NCBI GenBank assembly: GCA_009840165.1
Contig: VXOG01000084.1
Coordinates: forward strand, 1-53,759
Length of the DNA stretch: 53,759 bases
Direction: 5' to 3'
Source of the DNA: Chloroflexota bacterium
Lineage (GTDB): Bacteria; Chloroflexota; Dehalococcoidia; Lucifugimonadales; UBA3495
Position numbers and translations under genes: made by a program. The notes under the pieces were generated by a model. That model worked only from the letters and a program-made list of their open reading frames with translations, was not told the DNA's origin and did not search any database. Below, piece by piece: positions 1-8,280 of the stretch. Position 1 is the first letter of the stretch, and every line of letters begins with the position of its first letter.

Positions 1-126
1 GATCCTGGCGATCCGCCTTTCCCCAAAATCGCTTTGCGTGAGACCCATTCTCCATTCTTCCTCAATGGTATCATAGGGCCACTGCCAACTCGAAGGTTCT
101 GGATACAGTCTCCCTCGGCCAGCCAT
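1..126 (-). CDS. 5' end of an unidentified protein running off the left edge
   Basis: An ATG (complement of 124-126) opens a frame of 42 codons that is still open at base 1. The peptide begins MAGRGRLYPEPSSW and is rich in Trp, Glu and Arg, which looks like a real protein, but I recognise no family. A purine-rich stretch (AAGGGCAAAAGAA, complement of roughly 127-140) could serve as ribosome-binding site. Only the N-terminus is present, so this could also be a chance open frame. Confidence 0.35.
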   Translation of the reverse strand, partial: MAGRGRLYPEPSSWQWPYDTIEEEWRMGLTQSDFGERRIARI

Positions 127-170
127 TTCTTTTGCCCTTAGACAACTGAGCCGTACCGCCTGTTACGAAT

Positions 171-299
171 TTGTCTCCCGAAATCCGTGAGTTGGTCTCC
201 GATCTGCAACGTGCCGGATTCATTAATCGAGGCGGACGGGGAAATCGTCGAAACTTCGTTCATCCAAACGTTGCCAGTAGTCGAACATCTTTGCAATGA
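171..299 (+). pseudogene. HicA-like toxin remnant
   Basis: From a TTG at 171 to TGA at 297-299 the frame encodes about 42 residues containing EIRELVSDLQRAGFINRGG followed by RGNRRNFVHPNV. This matches the helix and GG-x-GS-HRNF-HP core typical of HicA-family mRNA interferases (double-stranded-RNA-binding-like fold). After HPNV the family signature breaks down and the frame stops about 9 codons later, whereas complete members continue about 30 residues. The catalytic-region His is Arg here (GNRRNF for GSHRNF). No HicB partner is visible. I read it as a decayed toxin gene; a truncated functional peptide is less likely. Confidence 0.5.
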
Positions 300-366
300 C
301 GGTTAGCCGATAGCCACCACCATTCCTTGCGGCGGCGGGTGTTTGGCCAAGACAGGAGGGCCGTAC

Positions 367-1503
367 ATGAGTACCTTGAAGGACAAATGCGCGATCGTTG
401 GCGTGGGAGAGACGGTTTACAACCGGGACTCCGGCAGGACCGAGTTGAGCATGGCCGTGGAAGCGGCCAACCGCGCCATTGCCGATGCGGGTCTGGTTCC
501 CCAGGATATTGACGGCATCGTGAAGTTTACCGCCGACTCCACACCCCAGGGGGAATTAGCCGCCTGCCTGGGTATTCCCTACCTGCGGTACTACGGCGAA
601 TTGGGGCCGCTGGGCGGGGCCGCCTGCGGCCTGGTCATACAGTCGGCGATGGCCGTTGCCCAAGGCTTGGTCAACAACGTGCTGGTGTATCGTTCAGTCA
701 ACGGCCGCTCCGGGCAACGTTATGGCTCCGGCACCGTCACCACCCGCCGGGGCCTGGGCCCCTCCGCATTCACCGAGCCTTACGGCCTGTTGGTGCCGGG
801 GCAATCCAGCGCGCTGCGGGCGCGTCGCCACATGCACGAGTTCGGCACCAAGATGGAGCATTTTGGCGCGGTGGCGGTGGCCTTCCGAAATAGCGCCTGT
901 CTCAATCCCAAGGCCATCATGCACGGCCGGCCCATCACCATGGAGGACTACCTGACCTCCAGAATGTTCTTCGACCCCCTGCACATACTGGACTGCGCGC
1001 TGGAGGCTGACGGGGCCAACGCTTTCGTCATCACCTCGGCGGAAAGGGCGGCCAACCTGAAACAGCCTCCCGTGTACATCACCAGCGCTGCCCAAACGCT
1101 GCTGGCCGGTATGGGCGGGCACGGGCGTTCCTGGGACGAAAGCGGCGGAGCCCTGATGGCCCCCGAGTTGTTCGGCGAGGCCGGGGTCACCCCGCAGGAC
1201 ATTGACGTAGTAGGCTTCTACGACCACTTCAGTTCGGTGATTATCACCAAGCTGGAGGACTACGGTTTCTGCCAGCGCGGCGAGGGCGGGCCCTTCGTCG
1301 AAGGGGGCAGGATTGAAGTGGGCGGAGAACTGCCGGTCAACACTTCCGGCGGGCACCTATCCGAGGCCTACCTTCAGGGCATGAACCAGATCATCGAAGT
1401 GGTGCGTCAGTTGCGGGGACAGTCGCAGGCTCAGGTGGAGGGCGCGGAGTTGGGGCTGGTTGACAGTGGTGACGGCTCGGGCGCCCTGATACTGAGGAGG
1501 TGA
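367..1503 (+). CDS. Thiolase-like (SCP-x/lipid-transfer type) acyl-CoA enzyme
   Basis: The protein has about 378 residues and the thiolase fold of the acetyl-CoA acetyltransferase/SCP2-thiolase-like family. The N-terminal segment (AIVGVGETVYNRDSGRTE) is typical of lipid-transfer-protein thiolases. A cysteine lies in LGGAACGLVIQSAMAVAQG, near the usual nucleophile position, and the C-terminal half carries NTSGGHLSEAYLQGMNQI, the family's 'N-GG-HLS' motif. I prefer the ATG at 367 over the upstream TTG at 343 because GGAGG at 355-359 sits 7 bases before it. The next gene, a DUF35 OB-fold protein, starts 8 bases after the stop. Such pairs form two-subunit enzymes; the best-studied (Ltp2-ChsH2 DUF35) is a retro-aldolase of steroid side-chain degradation. 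The substrate here is unknown. Confidence 0.88.
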   Translation: MSTLKDKCAIVGVGETVYNRDSGRTELSMAVEAANRAIADAGLVPQDIDGIVKFTADSTPQGELAACLGIPYLRYYGELGPLGGAACGLVIQSAMAVAQGLVNNVLVYRSVNGRSGQRYGSGTVTTRRGLGPSAFTEPYGLLVPGQSSALRARRHMHEFGTKMEHFGAVAVAFRNSACLNPKAIMHGRPITMEDYLTSRMFFDPLHILDCALEADGANAFVITSAERAANLKQPPVYITSAAQTLLAGMGGHGRSWDESGGALMAPELFGEAGVTPQDIDVVGFYDHFSSVIITKLEDYGFCQRGEGGPFVEGGRIEVGGELPVNTSGGHLSEAYLQGMNQIIEVVRQLRGQSQAQVEGAELGLVDSGDGSGALILRR

Positions 1504-1510
1504 GGCCGCT

Positions 1511-1924
1511 ATGACTACTGCTAATTTTCCCCTGCCGGTGCCCAACCTGGACAACCAGGAATTCTGGGACCAGTGCCGGCAGCGCCGGCTGGTGCTGCGG
1601 CGTTGCCTGGACTGCCGTTCCTTCCACCATCCGCCAAACCCTAACTGCCCGGAGTGCGCTTCGTCCAACCTGGAGTGGGTGGAGTCGCCGGGGAAGGGCA
1701 AGATCTACACCTACGTCATAACCCGCCAGCCGGTGAACCCGGCCTTCCGGGAGCGTCTCCCCTGGGGCGTGGTGGAAGTTGAGCTGGAGGAGGGAGTCCA
1801 CCTCGTCAGCAATCTGGTGGACTGTGACGCGGACGACATCGAGATCGGCATGGAAGTGGAAGTAGTCTTTGAGGCAGTCAACGACGAGATCACCCTGCCC
1901 AAGTTCAGGAGAGTCGTACAGTAG
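1511..1924 (+). CDS. DUF35 OB-fold protein with zinc ribbon, partner of the thiolase-like protein
   Basis: The 137-residue product has the DUF35 layout: an N-terminal helix, a rubredoxin-like zinc ribbon (RRCLDCRSFHHPPNPNCPEC, two CxxC pairs at about residues 36-55) and an OB fold (about 65-137, containing GKGKIYTYVITRQP). It starts 8 bases after the thiolase-like gene, and the ribosome-binding site GGAGGTGA overlaps that gene's stop, so the two are probably cotranslated. DUF35 proteins bind acyl-CoA and act as obligatory partners of non-canonical thiolases. The zinc ribbon is intact here, unlike in the paralogue at 26374-26784. Confidence 0.9.
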   Translation: MTTANFPLPVPNLDNQEFWDQCRQRRLVLRRCLDCRSFHHPPNPNCPECASSNLEWVESPGKGKIYTYVITRQPVNPAFRERLPWGVVEVELEEGVHLVSNLVDCDADDIEIGMEVEVVFEAVNDEITLPKFRRVVQ

Positions 1925-2092
1925 CCATATCCCCGCAGGGTTGCCCTGACTTTCTACCTACCACGGTGTCAGTTCGGCGGGAATCAGGCGGCGGTTCCTG
2001 GCGTCGGCAGCTAGTGGTCCGACGTCTTTGATTGGTCAACAACCTGAACTCGGTTATATAGCGGCGCCCGCCCCTACCTGCATAGGTTTCAG
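1925..2092. other. Convergent intergenic gap
   Basis: This short gap separates the stops of two converging genes, DUF35 on the plus strand and the glycosyltransferase on the minus strand. I see no terminator with a clear T-tract, no repeat-family member and no credible reading frame. Confidence 0.5.
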
Positions 2093-2845
2093 CTACGTCT
2101 TCCCAGCATCCCCCAACGCCCGCCGCACCCGACTCACCCCGCCGAACTTCAGCCGCAGCAGCCCCTTCACGTCCTCCCACGCCGTCCGCAGGATGCGCAC
2201 CCGCGTATCCGGATCATCCTCCCAATGCACCGGCAGCTCCTTGATCGGGTAGCCACACTTCTGCGCCAGGATCAGCAACTCCGAGTCGAAGAACCAGCCG
2301 TTGTCCTCCACCAGCGGCGCCAGGTCGTCCGCCGCCCGCCGGCTCGCCGCCTTGAACCCGCACTGCGCGTCGCGGAACGTGGTGAAGAACATCGTGCGGA
2401 ACAGCAGGCTGTACCCCCGCGACGTGATCTCCCGCTTCAGCGTCCGCCCAACCACCTGCGATTCCGGTAGCAGCCGCGAACCCGTCGCCACGTCGTACCC
2501 ATCGTCCGCGATGGCCGCGATCATTGGCGGCAGGCTGCCCAGATCCGTGGACAGGTCAACGTCCATGTACGCCACGACGTCGGCGCGGCTCTCTGTCCAC
2601 GCCCGGCGCAATGCGCGACCACGGCCCCGCTGCTCCAGCCTGATGTAGCGGACCTGCGGGAACTCCTGCGACAACGCCTCCGCCGCGTCCAGCGTCCCGT
2701 CGGTGGAGCCGTTGTCCGCCACCACAATCCCCCAGTCGTAGCGCCCCATGCGCTCGGACATGAACGCATGCAGCCGCCGGATGCACACCGGCAGCGCCCG
2801 CTCCTCGTTCAGGCAGGGTATGACAACGTCCAGGCTGATCGACAT
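2093..2845 (-). CDS. Family 2 glycosyltransferase (polyprenyl-phosphate sugar synthase-like)
   Basis: This 250-residue GT-A enzyme begins VVIPCLNEERALPVCIRRL, the nucleotide-binding start of family 2. It has VADNGSTDGT and the metal-binding DxD-type motif in AYMDVDLSTDL (about residues 94-104), followed by GSRLLPESQVVGRTLKRE and QCGFKAASR, which resemble dolichyl-phosphate mannose/glucose synthases. There is no C-terminal membrane domain, as in the soluble DPM1 type. Expected role: transfer of a sugar from UDP- or GDP-sugar to a polyprenyl phosphate at the inner face of the membrane. It stands alone and the donor is not predictable. Confidence 0.88.
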   Translation of the reverse strand: MSISLDVVIPCLNEERALPVCIRRLHAFMSERMGRYDWGIVVADNGSTDGTLDAAEALSQEFPQVRYIRLEQRGRGRALRRAWTESRADVVAYMDVDLSTDLGSLPPMIAAIADDGYDVATGSRLLPESQVVGRTLKREITSRGYSLLFRTMFFTTFRDAQCGFKAASRRAADDLAPLVEDNGWFFDSELLILAQKCGYPIKELPVHWEDDPDTRVRILRTAWEDVKGLLRLKFGGVSRVRRALGDAGKT

Positions 2846-2940
2846 GGCGCACGATTATAGCAATATCAATCATCTGAAATCCAAGCAATAGCAATGCCAG
2901 GGCATTTTCAAAGTCGAGGGTAGCGGCTTTTCACCCTAAC

Positions 2941-3021
2941 CCGTCATTCCGGCGAAAGCCGGAATCCAGGACATCCTGAGCACAACCATCTTCTGGATTC
3001 CCGCCTGCGCGGGAATGACGG
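2941..3021. repeat. Family A palindromic repeat, paired form
   Basis: A left hairpin (GTCATTCCGGC, GAAA loop, GCCGGAATCCAG) is followed about 30 bases later by an inverted copy with a different stem (GGATTCCCGCCTGCGCGGG, then AATGAC). The outer ends GTCATTCC and GGAATGAC are inverted repeats, giving an element of about 80 bp. Related copies occur at least ten more times in the window. Confidence 0.9.
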
Positions 3022-3116
3022 ATTAACTTTCAAACGGCCCGGTAGCAATGCTGATGCCATCAACGCGGCGCACGGTAAACCCGGAGCATCTCCGGCGTCG
3101 CTGCTAAACTGTGAAC

Positions 3117-4475
3117 ATGCGCAACAACCACAGAAAACTGGCCGACCTCCACACTCACCTGTACGGGTGCATAGATTCTGCGGACTTTCTGGAGTTCCTG
3201 CTGCACCGGGAAGTTGATTGGACGACTTACCAGGACAACTATCGCCGAGTGTACGGCGTTGTCCCTCCCATCACCGAGATTCTCGAACGCTGCCGCCGGG
3301 GAGTAGCAGGCTCTCAAAGCGAATTCCATCGCCTCTTCGTATTCGGCGACGACGATGCCGGCAACTTCGACCGGTTCCAGGCCAAATACGACATGCTGCT
3401 TCATGGCGGCGATTCAGTGCGGTTCTCCAGGGGAGAGGTGTCGTTGCCGGTCCTCATCGACGGCATTTGCCGGTTCATTCACCGGACCGTCGCGGCACAA
3501 CGACGGCAGAACGTGGGATACATCGAACAAAGAATGAACGTGGGCCTGCGGTATTCGCGCGGGCAAGCGGAGGAACTGATCCACGCCATGTTGGCGTCCT
3601 ACGGCAAATGGGCGGATTCGGATATACAACCACGACTTGCCGTCAGTTTGCCCCGGGAAAACCCGTGGCCGACCTGGGAGGTGGTCAATAAAGCAGCGCT
3701 GGGCCCATTGGGCAGCTTTTTGACCGGCATAGACTTCTGCAACGCGGAAGAGGGATACCCGCCCAGGGACCAGCGTGAGCTGTTCGATGCTGTCAAGGAT
3801 TTCAACCATCGGCATCCCGACCGGGCCTTGGCCATCTTGTATCACGTCGGCGAGGGTTTCAACGACAAGTCCCTGGAGAGCGCCGTCCGCTGGGTCCATG
3901 AGGCGGCGGAGTTCGGGGCCCACCGCCTCGGTCACGCCATCTCGCTGGGCGTTGACCCGCGCCTCTACGGAAACCACACCCGTAATGAGAGCGTAGCTGA
4001 GCGCATCGACCAGCTGAACTACGATCTGAACCACCGGGACGGACTCGCCAAATTCGGTGTCCAGGTGGACGCCGTTGCCGTCGCGAGAGAATTGGAACGC
4101 CTAAAGGCTCTCCCCACGAAATACCTGCTGACCATTGAATACGACGACGCCAAGCTCGACGAGATCACACAACGCCAGCAGTACGCGATCCGTTGCATCC
4201 GCGCTTTGGGGACGGTCATTGAAGTGTGCCCCACTTCAAACCGGCGCATTGGCGGAATCACCGGCCCCGAACACCACCCCGTAAAGACCTTCCTTGCCAG
4301 CGATGCCCCGTTCGTAATCGCCACCGATGATCCTGGTATCCTCGGCGCTACCCTGGCCGACGAGATCGCGTGGGTGACAGAGCATCACCACGTCGCGGAC
4401 GACGCCATGGCGCACATCATCGACCTTTCGTGGTCCAGCCGCAGCGAAGTTCTGACCGGCCGGCTGCTACAATAG
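3117..4475 (+). CDS. Adenosine-deaminase-like metal-dependent hydrolase
   Basis: The protein has about 452 residues (an in-frame GTG at 3111 is the alternative start). The signatures match the adenosine/AMP deaminase branch of the amidohydrolase superfamily: HxH in ADLHTHLYGC (residues 12 and 14, metal ligands), LYHVGEGF in the place of the canonical HAGE, HRLGHAISLG for the metal-binding His region, VCPTSNRRIGG, and FVIATDDPGI with the metal-binding Asp. It is longer than a typical adenosine deaminase (about 340), with an extended N-terminal part. Substitutions around HAGE and the DDPG motif mean the substrate may not be adenosine. It is a single gene with no obvious ribosome-binding site. 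Confidence 0.72.
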   Translation: MRNNHRKLADLHTHLYGCIDSADFLEFLLHREVDWTTYQDNYRRVYGVVPPITEILERCRRGVAGSQSEFHRLFVFGDDDAGNFDRFQAKYDMLLHGGDSVRFSRGEVSLPVLIDGICRFIHRTVAAQRRQNVGYIEQRMNVGLRYSRGQAEELIHAMLASYGKWADSDIQPRLAVSLPRENPWPTWEVVNKAALGPLGSFLTGIDFCNAEEGYPPRDQRELFDAVKDFNHRHPDRALAILYHVGEGFNDKSLESAVRWVHEAAEFGAHRLGHAISLGVDPRLYGNHTRNESVAERIDQLNYDLNHRDGLAKFGVQVDAVAVARELERLKALPTKYLLTIEYDDAKLDEITQRQQYAIRCIRALGTVIEVCPTSNRRIGGITGPEHHPVKTFLASDAPFVIATDDPGILGATLADEIAWVTEHHHVADDAMAHIIDLSWSSRSEVLTGRLLQ

Positions 4476-4531
4476 CCTTAAACAACCCACAGCCTTAAAC
4501 AATCCACCAACCCTAAACCCGGAGGTCCCAC

Positions 4532-5290
4532 ATGACCACCGCCGGCATCCACTCCAAAACTCCTCCCGCGTCCGACGCCTTCATCCTGCCCGACGCGCCC
4601 CTGTCACAAGACGAAAAGATGACCAACGCCAGGCACCTGTCCGAAACCGGGCAGCATCACCACCTTGCTCAATATCTGGGCAACCCTGAAACTACCATCG
4701 TGTCCAGCGAGCGTTACGTGGTGACCCAGCGGACGAGCAGCATGGCCGGCAGCCATTACCCCGACCTGTTGGTGGTCTTTGACGCCGACCCGGCGGCCTA
4801 CGAAGCACGCAACGGATACATCATCGAAGAGCAGGGCAAGCCGCCGGACTTCGTGATGGAAGTCGCGTCGCGGAGCACCCGCCACGTTGACACGGGCGCC
4901 AAACGAGTTGCCTACGCGCGCCAGGGGATACCCGAGTATTGGCGGTTTGACGAGACGGGAGAGTATCACGGGACGAAACTGGCCGGCGACCGCCTGGTGA
5001 ACGGGCGGTACGAAACCATCGACATCGAGGAACTGTCTGACGGGTCGTTGCAGGGCTACACCGCAGTATTGGGCCTGTTCCTGCGCTGGACGCGCGGCCG
5101 GCTGGGCTGGCACGACCCTGCCACCGGGGAGCACATCGCCACGTTTGACAGCGAGCGGGAACGCGCCAACGCCGAGCTCTCCGCCCGAATCCAGGCCGAA
5201 GCCCGCGCCAATGCTGCCGAAACCCGCGCCAACAACGCCGAAGCCCGCGCCCGGTATCTGGAAGCAGAAGTGCGCCGGCTGCGTCCATGA
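4532..5290 (+). CDS. Uma2-family (DUF820) PD-(D/E)XK nuclease-like protein with C-terminal coiled coil
   Basis: The 252-residue protein carries the Uma2 core: PDLLVVFDADP (first acidic residue), a hydrophobic strand with FVMEVASRSTRHVD (E of the D-ExK site) and AKRVAYARQGIPEYWRFD. Residues about 205-252 form an Ala/Arg/Glu-rich coiled coil with heptad-like repeats (ARANAAETRANNAEARAR). CGGAGG lies just before ATG 4532. Uma2 proteins are numerous in Cyanobacteria and Chloroflexota and have an endonuclease fold, but their cellular role is unsettled. No restriction or methylase partner is present. Confidence 0.88.
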   Translation: MTTAGIHSKTPPASDAFILPDAPLSQDEKMTNARHLSETGQHHHLAQYLGNPETTIVSSERYVVTQRTSSMAGSHYPDLLVVFDADPAAYEARNGYIIEEQGKPPDFVMEVASRSTRHVDTGAKRVAYARQGIPEYWRFDETGEYHGTKLAGDRLVNGRYETIDIEELSDGSLQGYTAVLGLFLRWTRGRLGWHDPATGEHIATFDSERERANAELSARIQAEARANAAETRANNAEARARYLEAEVRRLRP

Positions 5291-5315
5291 CTGACGACGG
5301 ACAACGGCCTCAAAA

Positions 5316-5345
5316 TTGACATTTCCGGCCCTGCAATGCTATATT
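5316..5345 (+). promoter_or_regulatory. Sigma-70-type promoter of the oxidoreductase operon
   Basis: TTGACA (5316-5321), an 18-base spacer and TATATT (5340-5345) make a near-consensus promoter. Transcription would begin near 5352 and leave a leader of about 230 bases before the ATG at 5586. Confidence 0.7.
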
Positions 5346-5349
5346 CCGT

Positions 5350-5585
5350 CCGCTAAACACATCGGCGTTATCGTGCTCGCATCGTTTTCGCAATGGCGTG
5401 GCCGGGTCTCGAATGCCTCCCTATAGGGTGCTTTCCCCGCAATACTCCTGATAGCCTTTTGGCGACACCTTCCCATCACCGGCCGGGCGGGTGTTATTTT
5501 GTGTCCGCGACGACACGCGCCTCGGCTCCGGTCCACGAAACCGCCGGCGTTTGGCAAACCATAGCCGGTTCGGAGGAACCTCCAG
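5350..5585 (+). other. Long untranslated leader before the 2-oxoacid oxidoreductase operon
   Basis: About 235 bases separate the predicted start of transcription from the first gene. The stretch has no convincing reading frame. It contains short GC-rich self-complementary segments (for example around CCCTATAGGG near 5420 and GGCCGGGCGGG near 5480) and ends in the ribosome-binding site GGAGG (5572-5576). I do not recognise a known riboswitch class. Confidence 0.4.
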
Positions 5586-7295
5586 ATGCAAATGAACGAC
5601 TTCGTCGTCCGGTTCGCCGGTGAGGGCGGACAGGGCGTCGTTACCTCAGCCGAAGGCTTGGCCCAAGCTTCTACTCAGGTCGGCTACCACGCCCTGACCT
5701 ACGCCACCTTCCCCTCCCAGATTCTCGGCGGACCCACCTGGACCCAGGCCCGCATCCGCACCGAACCTGTCCTCAGCTCCGGCGACGAGATCGATGTCCT
5801 GGTCGCGTTCAACGAGGAAGCCTACGAAACCCACGCCGAAGACGTGCGCGAGGGCGGGGTCATCATCTACAACGCAGATGACTTCACGATGACCGACCCA
5901 CGTTCTTTCGGGTTGGCCATCGACACGCTGGCCCGCTCCACGGGCAATAACCGCGCCGCCAACATGGTCGTCATCGGCGCTTTGGCCCAACTGGTCCACA
6001 TGCCCCAGCAATACCTCGAGGATTTTGTCGAAGCCCGCTTCCGCCGTGGCCGCGACAACGACGACGAGATCATCTCCTCCAACATCGAGGCCATGCGCCT
6101 GGGACGCCAGAACGCCGCGGAAAGCGGGTTCGTGCTGGGCGACCTGGCCCCGCCGAATCCGCCGGACTACACGCAGATGATGCTCAAGGGCAATGAGGCC
6201 ATCGCCCTGGGTGCCACCCACGCCGGCTTGAAATTCTACGCCGGCTATCCCATCTCTCCCGCCACCACCATCCTGCTCTGGATGGAACGCAACCTGGTGG
6301 GAGAGGACAAGTTCGCCTACCAGGTTTCCTCAGAGATCGAGGCCATCACCGCCATCCTCGGCGCCGGTTTTGCCGGCAAGAAATCCATGACCGCCACCGC
6401 TGGCCCCGGCGTCTCCCTCATGAGCGAGGGTCTCGGCTTGGCCTGGATGGCCGAAATCCCGCTGGTCGTAGTGGATGTGCAGCGCGGCGGCCCCGCCACC
6501 GGCCTGCCCACCAAGACCGAGCAGTCCGACCTCATGGGCTGCATGTATCCTGCCCACGGCGACGTGCGTATGCCTATCATCGCCCCCGGCTCCGTGGAGG
6601 AATGTTTCTACGCTGCTGCTCAGGCTATCAACTGGGCGGAACGCTACCAGGGCCCCGTGATCCTGATGAGCGAGATGTCCATGGCCGAGCGCGTGCAGAA
6701 CATACCGCGCCCGGATATTACCAAGGTCCCCGTGGAAGAGCGGCTCACCTACGAAGGCGCCAACGGCTATCATCGGTATTCCGGCTACGAGCTTTCGCCC
6801 ATGCCTCTGCCCGGCGGCCCCGGCGCTTACGTCGCCAACGGCAGCGAGCACGACGAGATGGGCGACACCACACACCTGCCCAGCCGCCATATCCAGATGA
6901 CGGAGCGGCGTTTCAGCAAGCTCAAGCTCCTCGAAGAAGACAATTATGAAGCTGACAACACCGATGCCAACATCGCCATCATGACCTGGGGCGGCTCCAA
7001 AGGGCCGGCGCAGGAAGCCTACGATGAACTGCGCGAGCAGGGAGTCGATGTCGGCTGGTACTTCTCCATGTTCCTGAACCCGCTGCCGCCTCGCTTGCTC
7101 GAGGAACTGCGCAGCAAGGACCTGGTTATCGTACCGGAATTGAACTATCAGGGTCAGTGGGCCGGCATCCTGCGCTCCGAGGGCGTCAAGGCGCAGGCCA
7201 TTACCCAATACACCGGGCTGCCCTTCAAGGTCAGCGACCTGGTGTCGCGAGTTACGAAAATTGTGTCTGAGCACACGGAGGCAGCGCGGGTATGA
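5586..7295 (+). CDS. 2-oxoacid:ferredoxin oxidoreductase, fused gamma-alpha subunit
   Basis: The 569-residue protein combines a gamma domain (residues 1 to about 190, starting RFAGEGGQGVVTSAEGLAQA) with an alpha domain (about 195-569, GNEAIALGATHAGLKFYAGY then PISP). This is the layout of KorA/two-subunit 2-oxoglutarate or pyruvate ferredoxin oxidoreductases. Together with the beta subunit it would oxidatively decarboxylate a 2-oxoacid to acyl-CoA, reducing ferredoxin in the cytoplasm. GGAGG lies 9 bases before ATG 5586 (an in-frame ATG at 5592 is possible). The stop overlaps the start of the next gene by four bases. Sequence alone does not separate 2-oxoglutarate from other 2-oxoacids. No ferredoxin-domain subunit is present. 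Confidence 0.92.
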   Translation: MQMNDFVVRFAGEGGQGVVTSAEGLAQASTQVGYHALTYATFPSQILGGPTWTQARIRTEPVLSSGDEIDVLVAFNEEAYETHAEDVREGGVIIYNADDFTMTDPRSFGLAIDTLARSTGNNRAANMVVIGALAQLVHMPQQYLEDFVEARFRRGRDNDDEIISSNIEAMRLGRQNAAESGFVLGDLAPPNPPDYTQMMLKGNEAIALGATHAGLKFYAGYPISPATTILLWMERNLVGEDKFAYQVSSEIEAITAILGAGFAGKKSMTATAGPGVSLMSEGLGLAWMAEIPLVVVDVQRGGPATGLPTKTEQSDLMGCMYPAHGDVRMPIIAPGSVEECFYAAAQAINWAERYQGPVILMSEMSMAERVQNIPRPDITKVPVEERLTYEGANGYHRYSGYELSPMPLPGGPGAYVANGSEHDEMGDTTHLPSRHIQMTERRFSKLKLLEEDNYEADNTDANIAIMTWGGSKGPAQEAYDELREQGVDVGWYFSMFLNPLPPRLLEELRSKDLVIVPELNYQGQWAGILRSEGVKAQAITQYTGLPFKVSDLVSRVTKIVSEHTEAARV

Positions 7296-8158
7296 GCAAG
7301 AAGAATCCCGAATACGACTTTAAATGGTGCCCCGGCTGTGGCGACTTCGGCGTCCGTCGCGCCTTGGAATTCGCCATGATCAACCGCATGGAAGAGAGCG
7401 GACTGCCCATTGAAAACAACGTGGTCGTGGCCGGCATCGGTTGCAGCGGCAACCTGGTTCACCTCCTGGAAGGCGAGCAGCCCTACGGCATCCACGGCAT
7501 CCACGGGCGCACCCTGCCCGTGGCCATGGGCATCAAGAGCGCGCGCCCCGAGCTGAACGTGATCGTGGTCGCCGGCGACGGCGACTTCCTCAGCATCGGC
7601 GGCGAGCATATCGCCCCGCAGGCCGCGCGCAACGTCAACCTCACCGCGGTCATTATGGACAATGGTGTGTACGGCCTCACCAAGGGCCAGAGCTCCCCCA
7701 CCACCGAGATGGGCGCCATCACCAGCAGCACCCCCTTCGGCAAGATCGAAGAGGACCTGGACCCGCTGGAACTCTATCTCACCCTCGGCGTTTCCTTCAT
7801 CGCGTCCGGCTTTTCCGGACAGCCCCGCGTATTGGCCCGCCTCATCAACGAGGGCATGAACCATGAAGGCATGTCCATGATTCACGTCCAGTCGCCGTGC
7901 GTCACCTATAACGATACCTACCAGCTCATCAAGGGCAACGCCCGCGAGGGCATCGCCCCCGCGCTGTGGGACATCCCGGACGACCACGACCCCAGCGACA
8001 AGCGCGCCGCCGAGGATCTGGTCCGGCAGGGCGGCCTCCCCGTAGGCGTCATCTACAAGGACGAAACTCGGCAGTCCCTGGACGCCAACATGAACATCAT
8101 CCGCTCCAAAGCCCGCGAGCGCACCGTCGAGCAGCTCATGGACGCCTACACCTTCTAG
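7292..8158 (+). CDS. 2-oxoacid:ferredoxin oxidoreductase, beta (TPP-binding) subunit
   Basis: The 288-residue beta subunit has WCPGCGDFG (Cys 13 and 16), GIGCSGN (Cys 51) and a later Cys in HVQSPCVTYND. These are the four ligands expected for the [4Fe-4S] cluster of this class. The thiamine-diphosphate motif runs from VAGDGDFLSIGG to MDNGVYGLTKGQ. ATGA overlap with the alpha gene shows translational coupling. A strong hairpin follows 23 bases after the stop, so the operon probably ends here. With the gamma-alpha subunit it forms an oxygen-sensitive 2-oxoacid decarboxylating complex used in a reductive or oxidative TCA branch. Confidence 0.93.
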   Translation: MSKKNPEYDFKWCPGCGDFGVRRALEFAMINRMEESGLPIENNVVVAGIGCSGNLVHLLEGEQPYGIHGIHGRTLPVAMGIKSARPELNVIVVAGDGDFLSIGGEHIAPQAARNVNLTAVIMDNGVYGLTKGQSSPTTEMGAITSSTPFGKIEEDLDPLELYLTLGVSFIASGFSGQPRVLARLINEGMNHEGMSMIHVQSPCVTYNDTYQLIKGNAREGIAPALWDIPDDHDPSDKRAAEDLVRQGGLPVGVIYKDETRQSLDANMNIIRSKARERTVEQLMDAYTF

Positions 8159-8180
8159 CCGCCAACTCACCACCAACCAC

Positions 8181-8213
8181 AAGCCCCCGACGACGTGGCG
8201 CGTCGGGGGCTTT
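8181..8213 (+). terminator. Intrinsic terminator after the oxidoreductase operon
   Basis: GCCCCCGACG (8183-8192) pairs perfectly with CGTCGGGGGC (8201-8210) around an 8-base loop, followed by TTTCC. The T-tract is short. The same 'GGGGC-TTT' style occurs in the other two terminators of the window. Confidence 0.75.
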
Positions 8214-8231
8214 CCATTTATCTGAAATACC

Positions 8232-8262
8232 GTATCATTGGATACGTACAACTATGTACGTA
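8232..8262. promoter_or_regulatory. Probable autoregulatory operator of the RHH/PIN module
   Basis: Two adjacent inverted repeats lie 19-49 bases before the antitoxin start: GTATC-ATTG-GATAC (8232-8245) and the perfect TACGTACA-ACTA-TGTACGTA (8243-8262). Ribbon-helix-helix antitoxins normally bind such palindromes in their own promoter, so this is the likely operator. No clear -35/-10 pair is visible. Confidence 0.55.
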
Positions 8263-8280
8263 TATCCAAGAGGTGCAGGG

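Noticed and set aside
6330..7274. 314-codon minus-strand frame inside the oxidoreductase alpha gene
   Set aside because: It is antisense to a conserved subunit and is explained by codon bias.
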